64,000 bases of DNA. It comes from an uncultured Pelagibacteraceae bacterium (lineage in GTDB: Bacteria > Pseudomonadota > Alphaproteobacteria > Pelagibacterales > Pelagibacteraceae). A model generated the notes under the pieces. The model did no database searches. It worked only from the letters and a program-made list of their open reading frames with translations, and was not told where the DNA came from. The stretch spans positions 22,770-86,769 of the forward strand of contig CACIZC010000005.1 of the NCBI GenBank assembly GCA_902591045.1, written 5' to 3'. Position numbers and translations under genes: made by a program. Position 1 is the stretch's first letter, and each line of letters begins with the position of its first letter. Positions 31,312 to 40,362 of this stretch are shown here, one piece after another.

Positions 31312-34146
31312 TTAATTACCTCCTAAATAATTTTTAGATATTTTGTGTAAATTAGTTGCATTAGATCCTTTAATCATTAAAAAGTCTCCGTTTTTTAAAA
31401 TCTTTGAAATAGCAGCATTAAAAGCTTCGAAATTTTTAATTATTTCTCCTTTTTTACTTTTCTTTATATGTTTATAAGTCTCTTCAGATTTTTTTCCATA
31501 AACAAAAATTTTATCAATATCACTCCTGTTTATAAATTTTGATATTTTTTTATGGTAAATTTGTGAATTTCTACCTAATTCTAACATATCCCCAAATAAA
31601 AAATATTTTCTTTTTCTATTTTTTTTAATTTTAGAAAAATTCTCTATTGCAGACCTTACTGATAAAGGATTAGCGTTATAACTCTCGTCCACTAAAAAAA
31701 ATCTTTTATTAAATTTTTTAACTTTTGTAATTTTTCCTCTGCCATACAAGAGTTTTGATGAGGTAAAAAAATTTCCTATTTTTTGCAAATCTAAACCCAA
31801 CTCACTTAGTGTAGCAATACAACATAAAATATTCATTATATAAGTGCTGCTATTGCTATTAATATTAACTAAAAATTTTTTATTATCTACTGATAAAGTT
31901 AAACAAAATCTTTTATTTTTCTTAACTATATTTAAAAATTTTGTACCAGATTTTTTTGAATAACCAAAAGATATGACTTTAACATTATTTTTTAAGGCAA
32001 TTCTTTTAAAATAACTAAAAAATTTATCATCTCTATTTAAAATTATAGTGCCCCCTTTTTCGATATTATAAATTATTTCACTTTTGGCTTTTGCAATACC
32101 CTTAATATTTTTAAAATTTTCTAAATGTGCCTCTGATATATTTGTTATTATTCCGATATGAGGTTTAACCAATGATGAAAGTCTAAAAATCTCATTTGGT
32201 CTATTCATGCCTATTTCGAATACACCATATTCATCTGATGGCTTTATATTGGATAAACTTAATGGAACACCATAGTGGTTATTAAATGACTCTGGAGAAA
32301 AATATGTATTAGAATATTTTTTTAAAACACTACCCAATATTGACTTTACAGAAGTTTTTCCGGAACTCCCTGTTACGGCAATAATTTTTGCAGAAGATGA
32401 ATCTCTATTTCCCAATGCTAAATCTTTTAAAAATTTCATTGTATTTTTAACCTTAATACAATTCTTTTTTCTTTCATTTTTTTTGGAAACTATACAGTAA
32501 CTTGCTCCATTTTTATTTGCTTCATCAAGATAATTGTGGCCATCATTTTTTTTACCTTTTATAGCTACAAATAAATTTTTGTTTTTTATTTTCTTAGAAT
32601 TAATAGAAACGCCATCAAAGAAATAATTTTTATTACTATTTATAATATTTTTTAAAATATCACTATTATAATAAAAATTATTTTTTTTACTTTTTAATAT
32701 ACGACTTTTATATTTTTTGATAATTTGTTTATCACTAAAGAAATATTTTTTTCCAGATAATTCTTGATAAAGTTCATGGCCTTTTCCTGCAATTAAAATT
32801 ATTTCGTAAGGGCTAGAATTTTTTATAGCATATTCTATTGCTTTTTTCCTATTTGGTATTTCTTTTGCATTTGAACCAACAAGTCCTCTTAGAATATGTT
32901 TTCTAATATTTTTTGGATTTTCATTTCTGGGGTTATCATCTGTTACATAAATTTTGTTACAAAATTTTTTAGCAACCAATCCCATTAATTTTCTTTTGGA
33001 CTTATCCCTATCTCCTCCACATCCAAAAACTACTGTAATTTTTTTGTTAAAATGTTCTTTCAAAGATAATATGGCATTTTCAAGAGCGTCTGGGGTATGA
33101 GCATAATCTAGAAAAATTTTTGATTTGTTTGAAAGCTTTCTTACTAATTCTAGTCTGCCATCAATACTTTTTATTTTATCAATTTTTTTAAAAATTTTTT
33201 TTATTTTTAATCCACAGATCTTAGCAGCTAGTACTGCTAAAAATAAATTTTTAATTTGTATAGATCCATATAAATTAATTTTTAATTTATAAATTTTTTT
33301 ATTATATCTAATTTCTAAAACTTGAAAATTTTTGAATATTTTATGTTTTACGATCTGAAAAACATTTCCTCTTTTTCCAATAGAGTAAACTTTTAATCCT
33401 CTTTTCTTTCCTATTTTTTCAAGAGTTTTGTATTGCTCAATGTCAGTATCTGATATTAAATAAGAATTTTTTCTCAACAGTTTTTTAAAAAGAATCAGTT
33501 TTGAATTAAAATAATTCTGCATATTTTTGTGATAATCCAAATGATCTTGACTTAAATTTGTAAAAATTCCTGCCTTTAGATTTAAAAAATTTAATCTTTT
33601 TTGGTTAAGCCCATGGCTAGAAGCTTCGATAATTGCATTATTTATCCCGTTTCTTTTCATTTCATTCAGATCTTTATGCAAATTAAGTGGGTCTAGAGTG
33701 GTTAGGTCTCTTTTTTTTAATGATTTATTCTTTTTAAATCCCAGAGTTCCTAAAACTCCAACTTTTTTATTTTCTAACAAAAAAATTTGATGAAAAAAAT
33801 CTGATACTGATGTTTTGCCATTTGTCCCTGTAACTGCAATTATATTATGAGGTTTTTTTTTATAATAGTTTGAAGAAATTCTTGCTAATGCTTCTCTGGT
33901 ATCTTTTAGTCGTATATAAGTTACTTTTTTATTTTTTTTTTTAATTTTTCCTGAATGTATTATAATTTTAGAGCCCTTTGCTATTGCGTCTTCTATAAAT
34001 TTGTTTCCATCAAATCTATTGCCTTTAATCGAAACAAATATATCGCCCTTCTTTACTAACCGACTATCTGAAGATATCTTCATCATATTTGATAATAAAT
34101 TTCCGGAAAATTTATTGATCTGATTTTCTAACAACATAGTTGTCAT
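31312..34146 (-). CDS. murE/murF: MurE-MurF fusion: meso-DAP-adding and D-Ala-D-Ala-adding ligases
   Basis: One 944-residue frame carries two full Mur ligases. The MurE half (about 1-480) has [18 protein letters not shown]-loop [10 protein letters not shown] (104-113), [33 protein letters not shown] and the DDNPRNENP motif that specifies meso-diaminopimelate, ending in [12 protein letters not shown]. The MurF half (about 490-944) repeats [26 protein letters not shown], then P-loop [54 protein letters not shown] and FGDMLELG. There is no stop or frameshift between them. The fusion would carry out consecutive steps, adding DAP and then D-Ala-D-Ala. It overlaps ftsI by 35 bp. Confidence 0.95.
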   Translation of the reverse strand: MTTMLLENQINKFSGNLLSNMMKISSDSRLVKKGDIFVSIKGNRFDGNKFIEDAIAKGSKIIIHSGKIKKKNKKVTYIRLKDTREALARISSNYYKKKPHNIIAVTGTNGKTSVSDFFHQIFLLENKKVGVLGTLGFKKNKSLKKRDLTTLDPLNLHKDLNEMKRNGINNAIIEASSHGLNQKRLNFLNLKAGIFTNLSQDHLDYHKNMQNYFNSKLILFKKLLRKNSYLISDTDIEQYKTLEKIGKKRGLKVYSIGKRGNVFQIVKHKIFKNFQVLEIRYNKKIYKLKINLYGSIQIKNLFLAVLAAKICGLKIKKIFKKIDKIKSIDGRLELVRKLSNKSKIFLDYAHTPDALENAILSLKEHFNKKITVVFGCGGDRDKSKRKLMGLVAKKFCNKIYVTDDNPRNENPKNIRKHILRGLVGSNAKEIPNRKKAIEYAIKNSSPYEIILIAGKGHELYQELSGKKYFFSDKQIIKKYKSRILKSKKNNFYYNSDILKNIINSNKNYFFDGVSINSKKIKNKNLFVAIKGKKNDGHNYLDEANKNGASYCIVSKKNERKKNCIKVKNTMKFLKDLALGNRDSSSAKIIAVTGSSGKTSVKSILGSVLKKYSNTYFSPESFNNHYGVPLSLSNIKPSDEYGVFEIGMNRPNEIFRLSSLVKPHIGIITNISEAHLENFKNIKGIAKAKSEIIYNIEKGGTIILNRDDKFFSYFKRIALKNNVKVISFGYSKKSGTKFLNIVKKNKRFCLTLSVDNKKFLVNINSNSSTYIMNILCCIATLSELGLDLQKIGNFFTSSKLLYGRGKITKVKKFNKRFFLVDESYNANPLSVRSAIENFSKIKKNRKRKYFLFGDMLELGRNSQIYHKKISKFINRSDIDKIFVYGKKSEETYKHIKKSKKGEIIKNFEAFNAAISKILKNGDFLMIKGSNATNLHKISKNYLGGN

Positions 34147-35836
34147 AAAAATCGTTTTTATTTATGGCTAAAATTGGACCGATTTTTTCTATAATTTTGC
34201 CGGCAGTGTATGCAGAGTTCCATCCAGCATCATTTCTTCTAATTCCAGATATTTTGTTACCCTTATAGTTGTAAACGATTTGGGGAGCAGAGTTTGGTTC
34301 ATCAATTAGAATCATTAGGACATATCTTGGTTTTGTTGAGGGAAATATAGAAATAAAAGAAGTGAGTTTCTTGTCAGTGTATTGTCCATTTATATTTTTT
34401 TTTGCCGTTCCAGTTTTGCCTCCAACCTCATATCCATAAACCTCAGCTAAAGTAGCAGTTCCATTATCGCTTGTTACAACTTGTCTTAAAATCCCATTTA
34501 TTTGATCGCTAGTTTGAGATTTAATAATTCTTTTTTTACTTTTATTTAAATTTTTATTTTTTATCAAAGTAGGATTTATAATTAATCCTCCATTTGAGAT
34601 AGATGCATAAGCTGAAGCAGCTTGTAGTGGCGTTGTTGTTATTCCATGCCCAAATGAAACTGTTTCAAGTTTACACTTATGCCAGTCAAATTTTAATGGT
34701 GATCCCACTTCCTCTAATTCGAAATTAATAGTATTTAAAATATTTAATTTTTGTAAGAATTTTTTAAGTTGATTTTCTCCAATTTTTTCAGCTATTTTAA
34801 TTGTTCCAATATTAGATGATCTAATTAATATTTCACTTAAAGTTAAATTATTTGGTAATTTATCGTGTTCTGAAATTACAAATTTTGAGCATTTTATTTC
34901 GTTTGGGATATTTTTTATAATTGTGTTGGGTGAAAAAATTTTTTTATCCAAAGCCAGTGCGATTGTAAAAGTTTTAAAAATTGAACCTAGTTCAAAAACT
35001 CCTTTTGTAATTTTATTTGTATAATTTTCATTTTTAATATCTTGTCTAAAATTTAAATTATAGTCTGGTAAAGAAACCAATGACAAAACTTCTCCATTTT
35101 CAATATCCATCAAAATGCTGCCCGCGCCTTTGGCGTTAAATTTTTTTACAGAGCTTAGGAGTTCTTCTCTAATTAAATATTGTAAATTTACATCAACAGA
35201 TAGTTGAACATTTTTATTTTTTAAATCCGAGTCAAAATATCTTTCTATGCCCGAAATACCGTCGTTATCCATATCAATTTGCCCAATGATATGGCTGAAT
35301 AAATTTTTGTGTGGATATATTCTTGTTTGAGTTTTTTCAAATAAAATAGATTTTTCACCTAAAGACCATAATTTTAATCTTTCCTCTTCTGTGAGATTTT
35401 TTTTTAAATAAAAATATTTATTTTTGTTTAAATTATGATTGATGTATTTTGAATTAATATTTGGATAAAGTAATTTAAGTTTTAAAATAAGTTTTTTTTT
35501 ATCTTTTACCAAAGCTGGTTTTATAGCAGCGTGATAAACATTTATATTTTTTGCTATAGTTTCTCCGTTTCTATCATTAATATCTCCTCTTAAAGGTTTG
35601 GATATTAAAATATTATTATTTATTTTCTTAGTTAATGAACTTTGAAAAGATAAAAAAATAATTTTAATTGAAAATATTGAAATTAGACATAAAAAAACAA
35701 AAAATAATAAATAAATTCTATCTTCATGAATTTTTAGTTTGCTGTCTTTCATTCTATCTTCTGAACGATAGTCATACTCTTCAAAGAAAAAGCTTTTTTG
35801 ATTTAATTTTTTATTTTCGTTATTTTTTTTATTCAT
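34112..35836 (-). CDS. ftsI: Septal peptidoglycan transpeptidase FtsI (PBP3)
   Basis: Class B penicillin-binding protein partnered with FtsW. One N-terminal membrane helix (YLLFFVFLCLISIFSIKIIFLSF) is followed by the dimerisation/pedestal part (RGDINDRNGETIAKNI) and the transpeptidase domain with FELGSIFKTF (SxxK), RSSNIGTIKIAE (SxN) and GGKTGTAKK (KTG). I put the start at the ATG of 35836 (MNKKNNENKK), which overlaps the ftsL stop by 8 bp, rather than the ORF-track start at 35878, which would lie inside ftsL. That gives about 574 residues, normal for the family. Confidence 0.94.
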   Translation of the reverse strand: MNKKNNENKKLNQKSFFFEEYDYRSEDRMKDSKLKIHEDRIYLLFFVFLCLISIFSIKIIFLSFQSSLTKKINNNILISKPLRGDINDRNGETIAKNINVYHAAIKPALVKDKKKLILKLKLLYPNINSKYINHNLNKNKYFYLKKNLTEEERLKLWSLGEKSILFEKTQTRIYPHKNLFSHIIGQIDMDNDGISGIERYFDSDLKNKNVQLSVDVNLQYLIREELLSSVKKFNAKGAGSILMDIENGEVLSLVSLPDYNLNFRQDIKNENYTNKITKGVFELGSIFKTFTIALALDKKIFSPNTIIKNIPNEIKCSKFVISEHDKLPNNLTLSEILIRSSNIGTIKIAEKIGENQLKKFLQKLNILNTINFELEEVGSPLKFDWHKCKLETVSFGHGITTTPLQAASAYASISNGGLIINPTLIKNKNLNKSKKRIIKSQTSDQINGILRQVVTSDNGTATLAEVYGYEVGGKTGTAKKNINGQYTDKKLTSFISIFPSTKPRYVLMILIDEPNSAPQIVYNYKGNKISGIRRNDAGWNSAYTAGKIIEKIGPILAINKNDFYDNYVVRKSDQ

Positions 35837-36155
35837 TTTTAATTTTTTTCTGTAGCTTAGCCTTCTTAGAATTTGCATGTATAAAATGCTCTATAGAATA
35901 AAAAATTTTGGAGTAATTATAGACTATATGGTTTTCTTCTGAAAAAACTGATAGTCCTTTTTTAATTTTTTGCGGATTTGACAAATAAATAAAATCTATT
36001 TTTGCATCATCTATGTTTTTCTCTAGAATTGATATTTCTCTGGAGATTGTTCTAATGTCTTTTTCCAAATTTCGTGTTTTATTCTTAACTATTGGAGTAG
36101 TAATCATCAAAACCAAAAATACTGAGAGTGTGAAAAAAAGTTTTTTACTAAACAT
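35829..36155 (-). CDS. ftsL: Cell division protein FtsL
   Basis: A small bitopic protein (108 residues) in the canonical spot between rsmH and ftsI. The N-terminal hydrophobic helix (LFFTLSVFLVLMITTPIV, about 6-23) precedes a predicted coiled coil (NKTRNLEKDIRTISREISILEKNIDDAKIDFIYLSNP), then a charged tail. FtsL sequences are poorly conserved, so topology, coiled coil and position carry the call. It overlaps rsmH by 8 bp and ftsI by 8 bp. With FtsB and FtsQ it activates FtsW-FtsI. Confidence 0.82.
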   Translation of the reverse strand: MFSKKLFFTLSVFLVLMITTPIVKNKTRNLEKDIRTISREISILEKNIDDAKIDFIYLSNPQKIKKGLSVFSEENHIVYNYSKIFYSIEHFIHANSKKAKLQKKIKNE

Positions 36156-37161
36156 TTTCGCCTTCTAAATCTAAATATTTAGAAAATTTTTTTTTTAATT
36201 TTTTTGGATAAAAAAATGTTTTGTCGTTACGAACTACGAATCTAAGTTTTGCCGATCTAGATGGATTATTTAAATTTAGTTCGTATTTTCCTGGTTTTAT
36301 TACTTTATTTTTATAATCCTCAAAAAGATTTTCTTCCTCATTGAAATCAGGATAATATCTTGATGGTCTTGATCTATTTTTTGAATAGTTTCTAAAAAAA
36401 AATTTTACTATTTTATCTTCCGTTGAATGAAAACTTACAACAACTATTTTTCCTCCAGCCTTCAATAATTCTGCGGCTTTGATTAATCCTTCTATTAGTT
36501 CGGAGATCTCATTATTGACAAAAATTCTTAGCGCCTGAAAAGTTTTTGTAGATAAATTTATTTTTTTTTTAAAATCTCTTTTCTTACTTTTTTTAATTAT
36601 AGATACCAATTGTGGAACTGTTTTTATGGGATTTTTTTTTCTTTCTAAAACAATATTTTTAGCAATTCTTAGACTGTCTTTTTCGTCACCAAAAATTTTG
36701 AAGATTTTATTTAAAGTCTTAATATCAAACTTGTTTAATACATCTGATGCAGATATTGAATTATTACCCATACGCATATCAACTTCGCTATGAGAATTAA
36801 ATGAAAAACCTCTTTTCAAATTTAAAATTTGCATTAACGATACGCCTAGATCAAAAATTATAAAATCAACTTTTGAGTCTTTATCAACAACTTTGTTAAT
36901 TTCGCTAAACTTTATATTAAAAAATTTAAACCTGTCTTTGTATTTTTTTTCAGTTTCAGAAACAAACTGTTTGATAAAGGGATCTCTGTCTAGAGCAATT
37001 ACCCTTGTGTTTGGATAGGATAATATTGCATTAGTGTAACCTCCTGCTCCATAGGTACAATCTATATATTGGCCGCCTTTTTCTATTTCACAAACTTTTA
37101 AAACCTCATTCACCATGACGGGAAAATGAGATAGTTTTTTAAGCGATGAAAGATCTTTCAT
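36148..37161 (-). CDS. rsmH: 16S rRNA (cytosine1402-N4)-methyltransferase RsmH
   Basis: SAM-dependent enzyme (old name MraW) that methylates C1402 in the ribosomal P site. Motifs: HFPVMVNEVLKVCEIEKGGQYIDCTYGAGGYTNAIL (SAM site), VIALDRDPF, VDFIIFDLGVSLMQILNLKRGFSFN, VDMRMGN, TFQALRIFVNNEISEL and VVSFHSTEDKIVKFFFRNYSK. The length of 337 is standard. Usually it follows mraZ directly; here ftsZ sits between them, with 14 bp from ftsZ to rsmH. Confidence 0.96.
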   Translation of the reverse strand: MKDLSSLKKLSHFPVMVNEVLKVCEIEKGGQYIDCTYGAGGYTNAILSYPNTRVIALDRDPFIKQFVSETEKKYKDRFKFFNIKFSEINKVVDKDSKVDFIIFDLGVSLMQILNLKRGFSFNSHSEVDMRMGNNSISASDVLNKFDIKTLNKIFKIFGDEKDSLRIAKNIVLERKKNPIKTVPQLVSIIKKSKKRDFKKKINLSTKTFQALRIFVNNEISELIEGLIKAAELLKAGGKIVVVSFHSTEDKIVKFFFRNYSKNRSRPSRYYPDFNEEENLFEDYKNKVIKPGKYELNLNNPSRSAKLRFVVRNDKTFFYPKKLKKKFSKYLDLEGENV

Positions 37162-37175
37162 CTAATGAGAAATTT

Positions 37176-38621
37176 TTAAAACTTCTGTTTACGTAAAAAA
37201 GCTGGAATTTCAAACTCTTCTTCGTCCTCATTTTTAAAAACTTCATCTTGGTTATTCTCTGATGAAGTATTCAAATTATCTTCATCAGAAAATAACTGTG
37301 GGGGTTCACTGAGATCGTTTTTGTTATCTTCTGAAGCGCTTTCTAAATTATCATCAAAAACCGATATATCATTTGCTTGTTTATTTTCTTCGTTGTTTTC
37401 AAAGTACGCAGCATTTTCTATAGAAACGCCTGAAACCAAATCATCAACTGCTTTATCATTGCTTGTTTCGTTTAAAATCAGATTGCTTTGATCTTCTTCA
37501 ACTTGGTTATCAAGCTTTAAAGCTGTAGCACCCTGGATGGACTCTACATTTGGTATATTTGTAATATTATTTTGCCCAAAATTATTTTCAGAATATCCGG
37601 TATTTCTGTTATGAATTCTGTGAACCATATTCACTATAGATTTACTCTCAGGGGCTTGTCCGTCTAGAGATGTGGCAACAATAGATACCCTCATCTTTCC
37701 ATTTAAATTATTGTCCTTGATAGCACCAAATATTAGTTCAGCTTCTGGATCCACCTCTGCTCTAATTTTGTTTACAGCCTGATCAACTTCAAATAGTTTT
37801 ATGTCATCGCCACCAGTAATATTCACAAGAAGACCTTTGGCGCCCTTTAAAGAATAGTCGTCAATTAATGGGTTGTTTAGAGCCAATTCTGTAGCTGCTG
37901 TAGCTCTATTCTCTCCTTCGGCTTCTCCTGTCCCCATCATCGCCTTGCCCATTGAACTCATAACTGTTTCTACGTCAGCAAAATCTAAATTTATAAGGCC
38001 TGGTCTAACCATTAAATCAGTTACACTTTGAACCCCATGTTTTAAAACGTCATTTGATAGTGAGAACGATTTTTCAAAAGTTGTTGCCTCATTTGCAATT
38101 TTAAAAAGATTTTGATTAGGAACAACAATTGAAGTATCTAAATGTCTTTTTAATTGTTCCCAGCCCTCTAATGCTCTTCTCATTCTTTTTGGACCTTCGT
38201 AAGAGAAGGGAAGTGTAATAACTCCGACAGTCAAAATATTTAGTTCTTTCGCCGCTCTCGCAATTACATGAGAAGCTCCGGTTCCAGTACCTCCGCCCAT
38301 TCCCGCTGTAATAAAAACCATGTTGCTACCCTGAAGGTAAGTCACAATTTCATTTAAAGACTCGTCTGCTGCGGCTTGTCCGATATCATGTTTTGCTCCA
38401 GCACCTAGACCTTTTGTCAAATTCATACCAATTTGAATTTTGGCATCTGCCTTGTTAGCTTTAAGATCTTGCGCATCTGTGTTAACGGCCACAAATTCTA
38501 CTCCTTGCATACCGTCATCAATCATTGCGTTAATTGCATTTCCTCCTGCTCCACCAACTCCCATCACTAAAATTCTAGGTTTTAATTCTTTAAGTTCTCC
38601 ACCACCTATATTAATTGTCAT
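37176..38621 (-). CDS. ftsZ: Cell division GTPase FtsZ
   Basis: Tubulin-like GTPase that forms the Z ring. GVGGAGGNAINAM (about 21-33), the tubulin signature GGGTGTG at 109-115, and the T7 synergy loop NLDFADVETVM are all intact. A long acidic, Asn/Glu-rich linker (about 345-465) leads to the conserved C-terminal peptide FEIPAFLRKQ that binds FtsA and other tethers. The length of 481 is within the alphaproteobacterial range. The start has a strong Shine-Dalgarno (AAGGAGGGAGT) that lies inside the last codons of mraZ, and the ATGA overlap couples the two. Its location next to mraZ rather than ftsA is unusual. Confidence 0.97.
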   Translation of the reverse strand: MTINIGGGELKELKPRILVMGVGGAGGNAINAMIDDGMQGVEFVAVNTDAQDLKANKADAKIQIGMNLTKGLGAGAKHDIGQAAADESLNEIVTYLQGSNMVFITAGMGGGTGTGASHVIARAAKELNILTVGVITLPFSYEGPKRMRRALEGWEQLKRHLDTSIVVPNQNLFKIANEATTFEKSFSLSNDVLKHGVQSVTDLMVRPGLINLDFADVETVMSSMGKAMMGTGEAEGENRATAATELALNNPLIDDYSLKGAKGLLVNITGGDDIKLFEVDQAVNKIRAEVDPEAELIFGAIKDNNLNGKMRVSIVATSLDGQAPESKSIVNMVHRIHNRNTGYSENNFGQNNITNIPNVESIQGATALKLDNQVEEDQSNLILNETSNDKAVDDLVSGVSIENAAYFENNEENKQANDISVFDDNLESASEDNKNDLSEPPQLFSDEDNLNTSSENNQDEVFKNEDEEEFEIPAFLRKQKF

Positions 38622-39082
38622 ACTCCCTCCTTTTTAAATTTATTATCCCATTTTAATGCTGATCTATTTATGTAAGATTTCTTTCTTGCAATTAATTTAA
38701 AATTTTCAAATAATTTAGGATCCCATATTTGAAAAACTTTACCTAGGCCCACAAAAACAACGTTGGATTTGATTTTGGCATGTTTTAATAATTTTTCAGG
38801 AATTGACACCCTTCCTTCGCTATCAAAATTTAAGTTTATACTTTCTGATAAAACAGATGTTGCAAAATAATCTCTTTTGTCTTCGAAAGGTCCTAATGAG
38901 TCTATGCTTTCTGATAATTTTTCAATTCTATCCTGGGCACAGGCATCTAATGCAGCATGATTAAAAGAAGGATAGGTAACAAACCCATTAAACCCCATTG
39001 AATTCAGATATGCTCTAAAACTTGACGGCACGGACACCCTTCCTTTTTTGTCTAATTTGTTCTCGTAACTTGATAGAAACAT
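38618..39082 (-). CDS. mraZ: Transcriptional regulator MraZ
   Basis: First gene of the cluster. MraZ is an AbrB/SpoVT-like DNA-binding protein that represses its own dcw operon in E. coli. The two family repeats are clear: KLDKKGRVSVPSSFRAYL (residues about 9-26) and NFDSEGRVSIPEKLLKHAKIKSNVVFVGLGKVFQIWDP (second half). 154 residues, typical. The start at 39082 has AAGGGAG upstream. A TGGGN triple repeat lies 43-67 bp upstream of the start (separate entry), so autoregulation is likely. Confidence 0.94.
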   Translation of the reverse strand: MFLSSYENKLDKKGRVSVPSSFRAYLNSMGFNGFVTYPSFNHAALDACAQDRIEKLSESIDSLGPFEDKRDYFATSVLSESINLNFDSEGRVSIPEKLLKHAKIKSNVVFVGLGKVFQIWDPKLFENFKLIARKKSYINRSALKWDNKFKKEGV

Positions 39083-39124
39083 CTCTCATCTCTCTCCCTT
39101 AAATCTCCATATAACCCCTATATT

Positions 39125-39149
39125 TGGGATTTCATGGGATAGTATGGGT
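39125..39149. promoter_or_regulatory. MraZ-box-like operator: three TGGGN repeats with 5-bp spacers
   Basis: TGGGA-TTTCA-TGGGA-TAGTA-TGGGT reads on the plus strand, three exact repeats with 10-bp periodicity. The E. coli MraZ operator is described as TGGGN direct repeats separated by 5 bp, so spacing and core match. Here the TGGGN orientation is opposite to the direction of mraZ transcription. The repeats sit between the promoter and the mraZ start. Confidence 0.75.
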
Positions 39150-39156
39150 ATATTAA

Positions 39157-39184
39157 ATTATAGTCAATACTTATTTGCTATCAA
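39157..39184 (-). promoter_or_regulatory. Putative sigma-70 promoter of the mraZ division cluster
   Basis: On the minus strand TTGATA (39179-39184), 16 bp, TATAAT (39157-39162): a perfect -10 and a 5/6 -35. Transcription would begin just before the TGGGN repeats. An overlapping alternative is TTGACT-N17-TACTAT a little downstream, which would put the repeats on top of the promoter. Confidence 0.6.
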
Positions 39185-39242
39185 TACTTGTAGGCATTTG
39201 GTCTAAATCTGAATACAAAACAGGAACATTTGAGAAGTAAAA

Positions 39243-39590
39243 GCTAGGCAATCTATAAGCCGGGTTTTGTCATTTAAGATGTCATTTATCTAGATTTAAA
39301 CTCACGCTTAAATTCAAGCGACTAACCCTGATGACTAACTAAAGACTGTTTTTTGCTTTCGCGATGTCATCTCTTTTTAGTCTTGCTCCCAGTGGGGTTT
39401 GCCATGCGTTTTTTGTTACCAAAAAACCGGTGCGCTCTTACCGCACCTTTTCACCCTTGCCTCGATTTGGCGGTTTGTTTTCTGTGGCACTATCCCTAAG
39501 GTCACCCTCGCCAGCCGTTAACTGGCACCGTGTCTTTAAAGAGCCCGGACTTTCCTCTACATTAAAGTAGCGAACATCCAATTGCCTAGC
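39243..39590 (-). ncRNA. rnpB: RNase P RNA (M1, bacterial type A)
   Basis: On the minus strand the conserved RNase P core is complete: AGAGGAAAGTCCGGGCTC near the 5' end, GGGTGACCTTAGGGATAGTGCCACAGAAA, GGTAAGAGCGCACCGG, and CCCGGCTTATAGATT at the 3' end. The terminal helix P1 is visible: GCTAGGCAAT at the 5' end pairs perfectly with ATTGCCTAGC at the 3' end, which sets the boundaries to within a few bases. This catalytic RNA trims tRNA 5' leaders. A TATTAT box (39601-39606) lies about 10 bp upstream. The ORF at 39364-39570 is a shadow of this RNA. Confidence 0.96.
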
Positions 39591-39621
39591 AATTAGGGCT
39601 ATAATACTTATTAGAAAAAAA

Positions 39622-40335
39622 TCAAGATTTTTTTGATTTTATAGCTAAAAAACTGCTGATTTTCATGGTTTCTTGGTCTAAAACCCCATTAACATTTTCC
39701 TGCCTATATCTTCTCTGAAAGTTCTTGGTAATTCGTATTTTAAATTTTTTGCTAAGATACCTGTACCCAATAAGATTTAGATTTCTAAAAAAAAGATCAT
39801 AACTTATTCTTTTAGATTCTGGCAGCTTTTTAATAATGGTTTTTTGGGGAAAAATTCCTAGACCTTTAGATGATAAATATATCCATGGAAACTTTTCTCC
39901 TGGATCTACCTTTCTTAAGGGAGCTATATCTGAGTGCCCCAGTATAAATCGATTCTTGATGTTGTATTTTCTTTTAATCTTTTTACATAATTTCACCAAT
40001 TTATTTATCTGTGGTCTGGTAAATTTTTGATAGCCATACTGGTGACCTTTGTTAACTAATTCGATACCTATAGAATCTTTATTTAAATTTACATAATTAC
40101 CCCACTTAGATTTTCCAGCATGCCAAGCAATATTTTGTTCTTTGACTAGATTAATAATCTCTCCTTTTCGGTTTATTAAATAATGGCAACTCACCTTAGA
40201 TTTTGGGTTTGTCAATTTTTTTAAAGATTCGCGTTCAGATTGCATTCCAGTATAATGGAGTATTATCAATCTTATGCTTTTATTACCCCTTTTTTTGGTA
40301 TTATAATTTGGAGAATAATATTTAGTAATTTTCAT
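39622..40335 (-). CDS. N-acetylmuramoyl-L-alanine amidase (family 2, AmiD-like)
   Basis: Zinc amidase that cleaves the MurNAc-L-Ala bond in peptidoglycan or muropeptides. Motifs: IILHYTGM (first zinc His), CHYLINRKGEIINLV, IAWHAGKSKWGNYVNLNKDSIGIELVN, and FILGHSDIAPLRKVDPGEKFPW (second His, catalytic region). The C-terminal part resembles a peptidoglycan-binding helix bundle (FQRRYRQENVNGVLDQETM). I see no signal peptide with the chosen start MKITKYYSPNYN (40335), so it may act in the cytoplasm on recycled muropeptides, like AmpD. The ORF-track start at 40353 lies almost against the divergent mlaA gene and is less likely. Confidence 0.88.
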   Translation of the reverse strand: MKITKYYSPNYNTKKRGNKSIRLIILHYTGMQSERESLKKLTNPKSKVSCHYLINRKGEIINLVKEQNIAWHAGKSKWGNYVNLNKDSIGIELVNKGHQYGYQKFTRPQINKLVKLCKKIKRKYNIKNRFILGHSDIAPLRKVDPGEKFPWIYLSSKGLGIFPQKTIIKKLPESKRISYDLFFRNLNLIGYRYLSKKFKIRITKNFQRRYRQENVNGVLDQETMKISSFLAIKSKKS

Positions 40336-40362
40336 AAAAAAAATATATAACATAAAAAAGTT

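Noticed and set aside
37176-38621. Possibility that this FtsZ is a second, FtsZ2-like paralogue
   Set aside because: It has full GTPase and synergy motifs and the C-terminal conserved peptide FEIPAFLRKQ, and no other ftsZ is in the cluster.
39364-39570. 68-aa ORF on the plus strand
   Set aside because: It lies wholly inside rnpB, whose conserved core explains the sequence.
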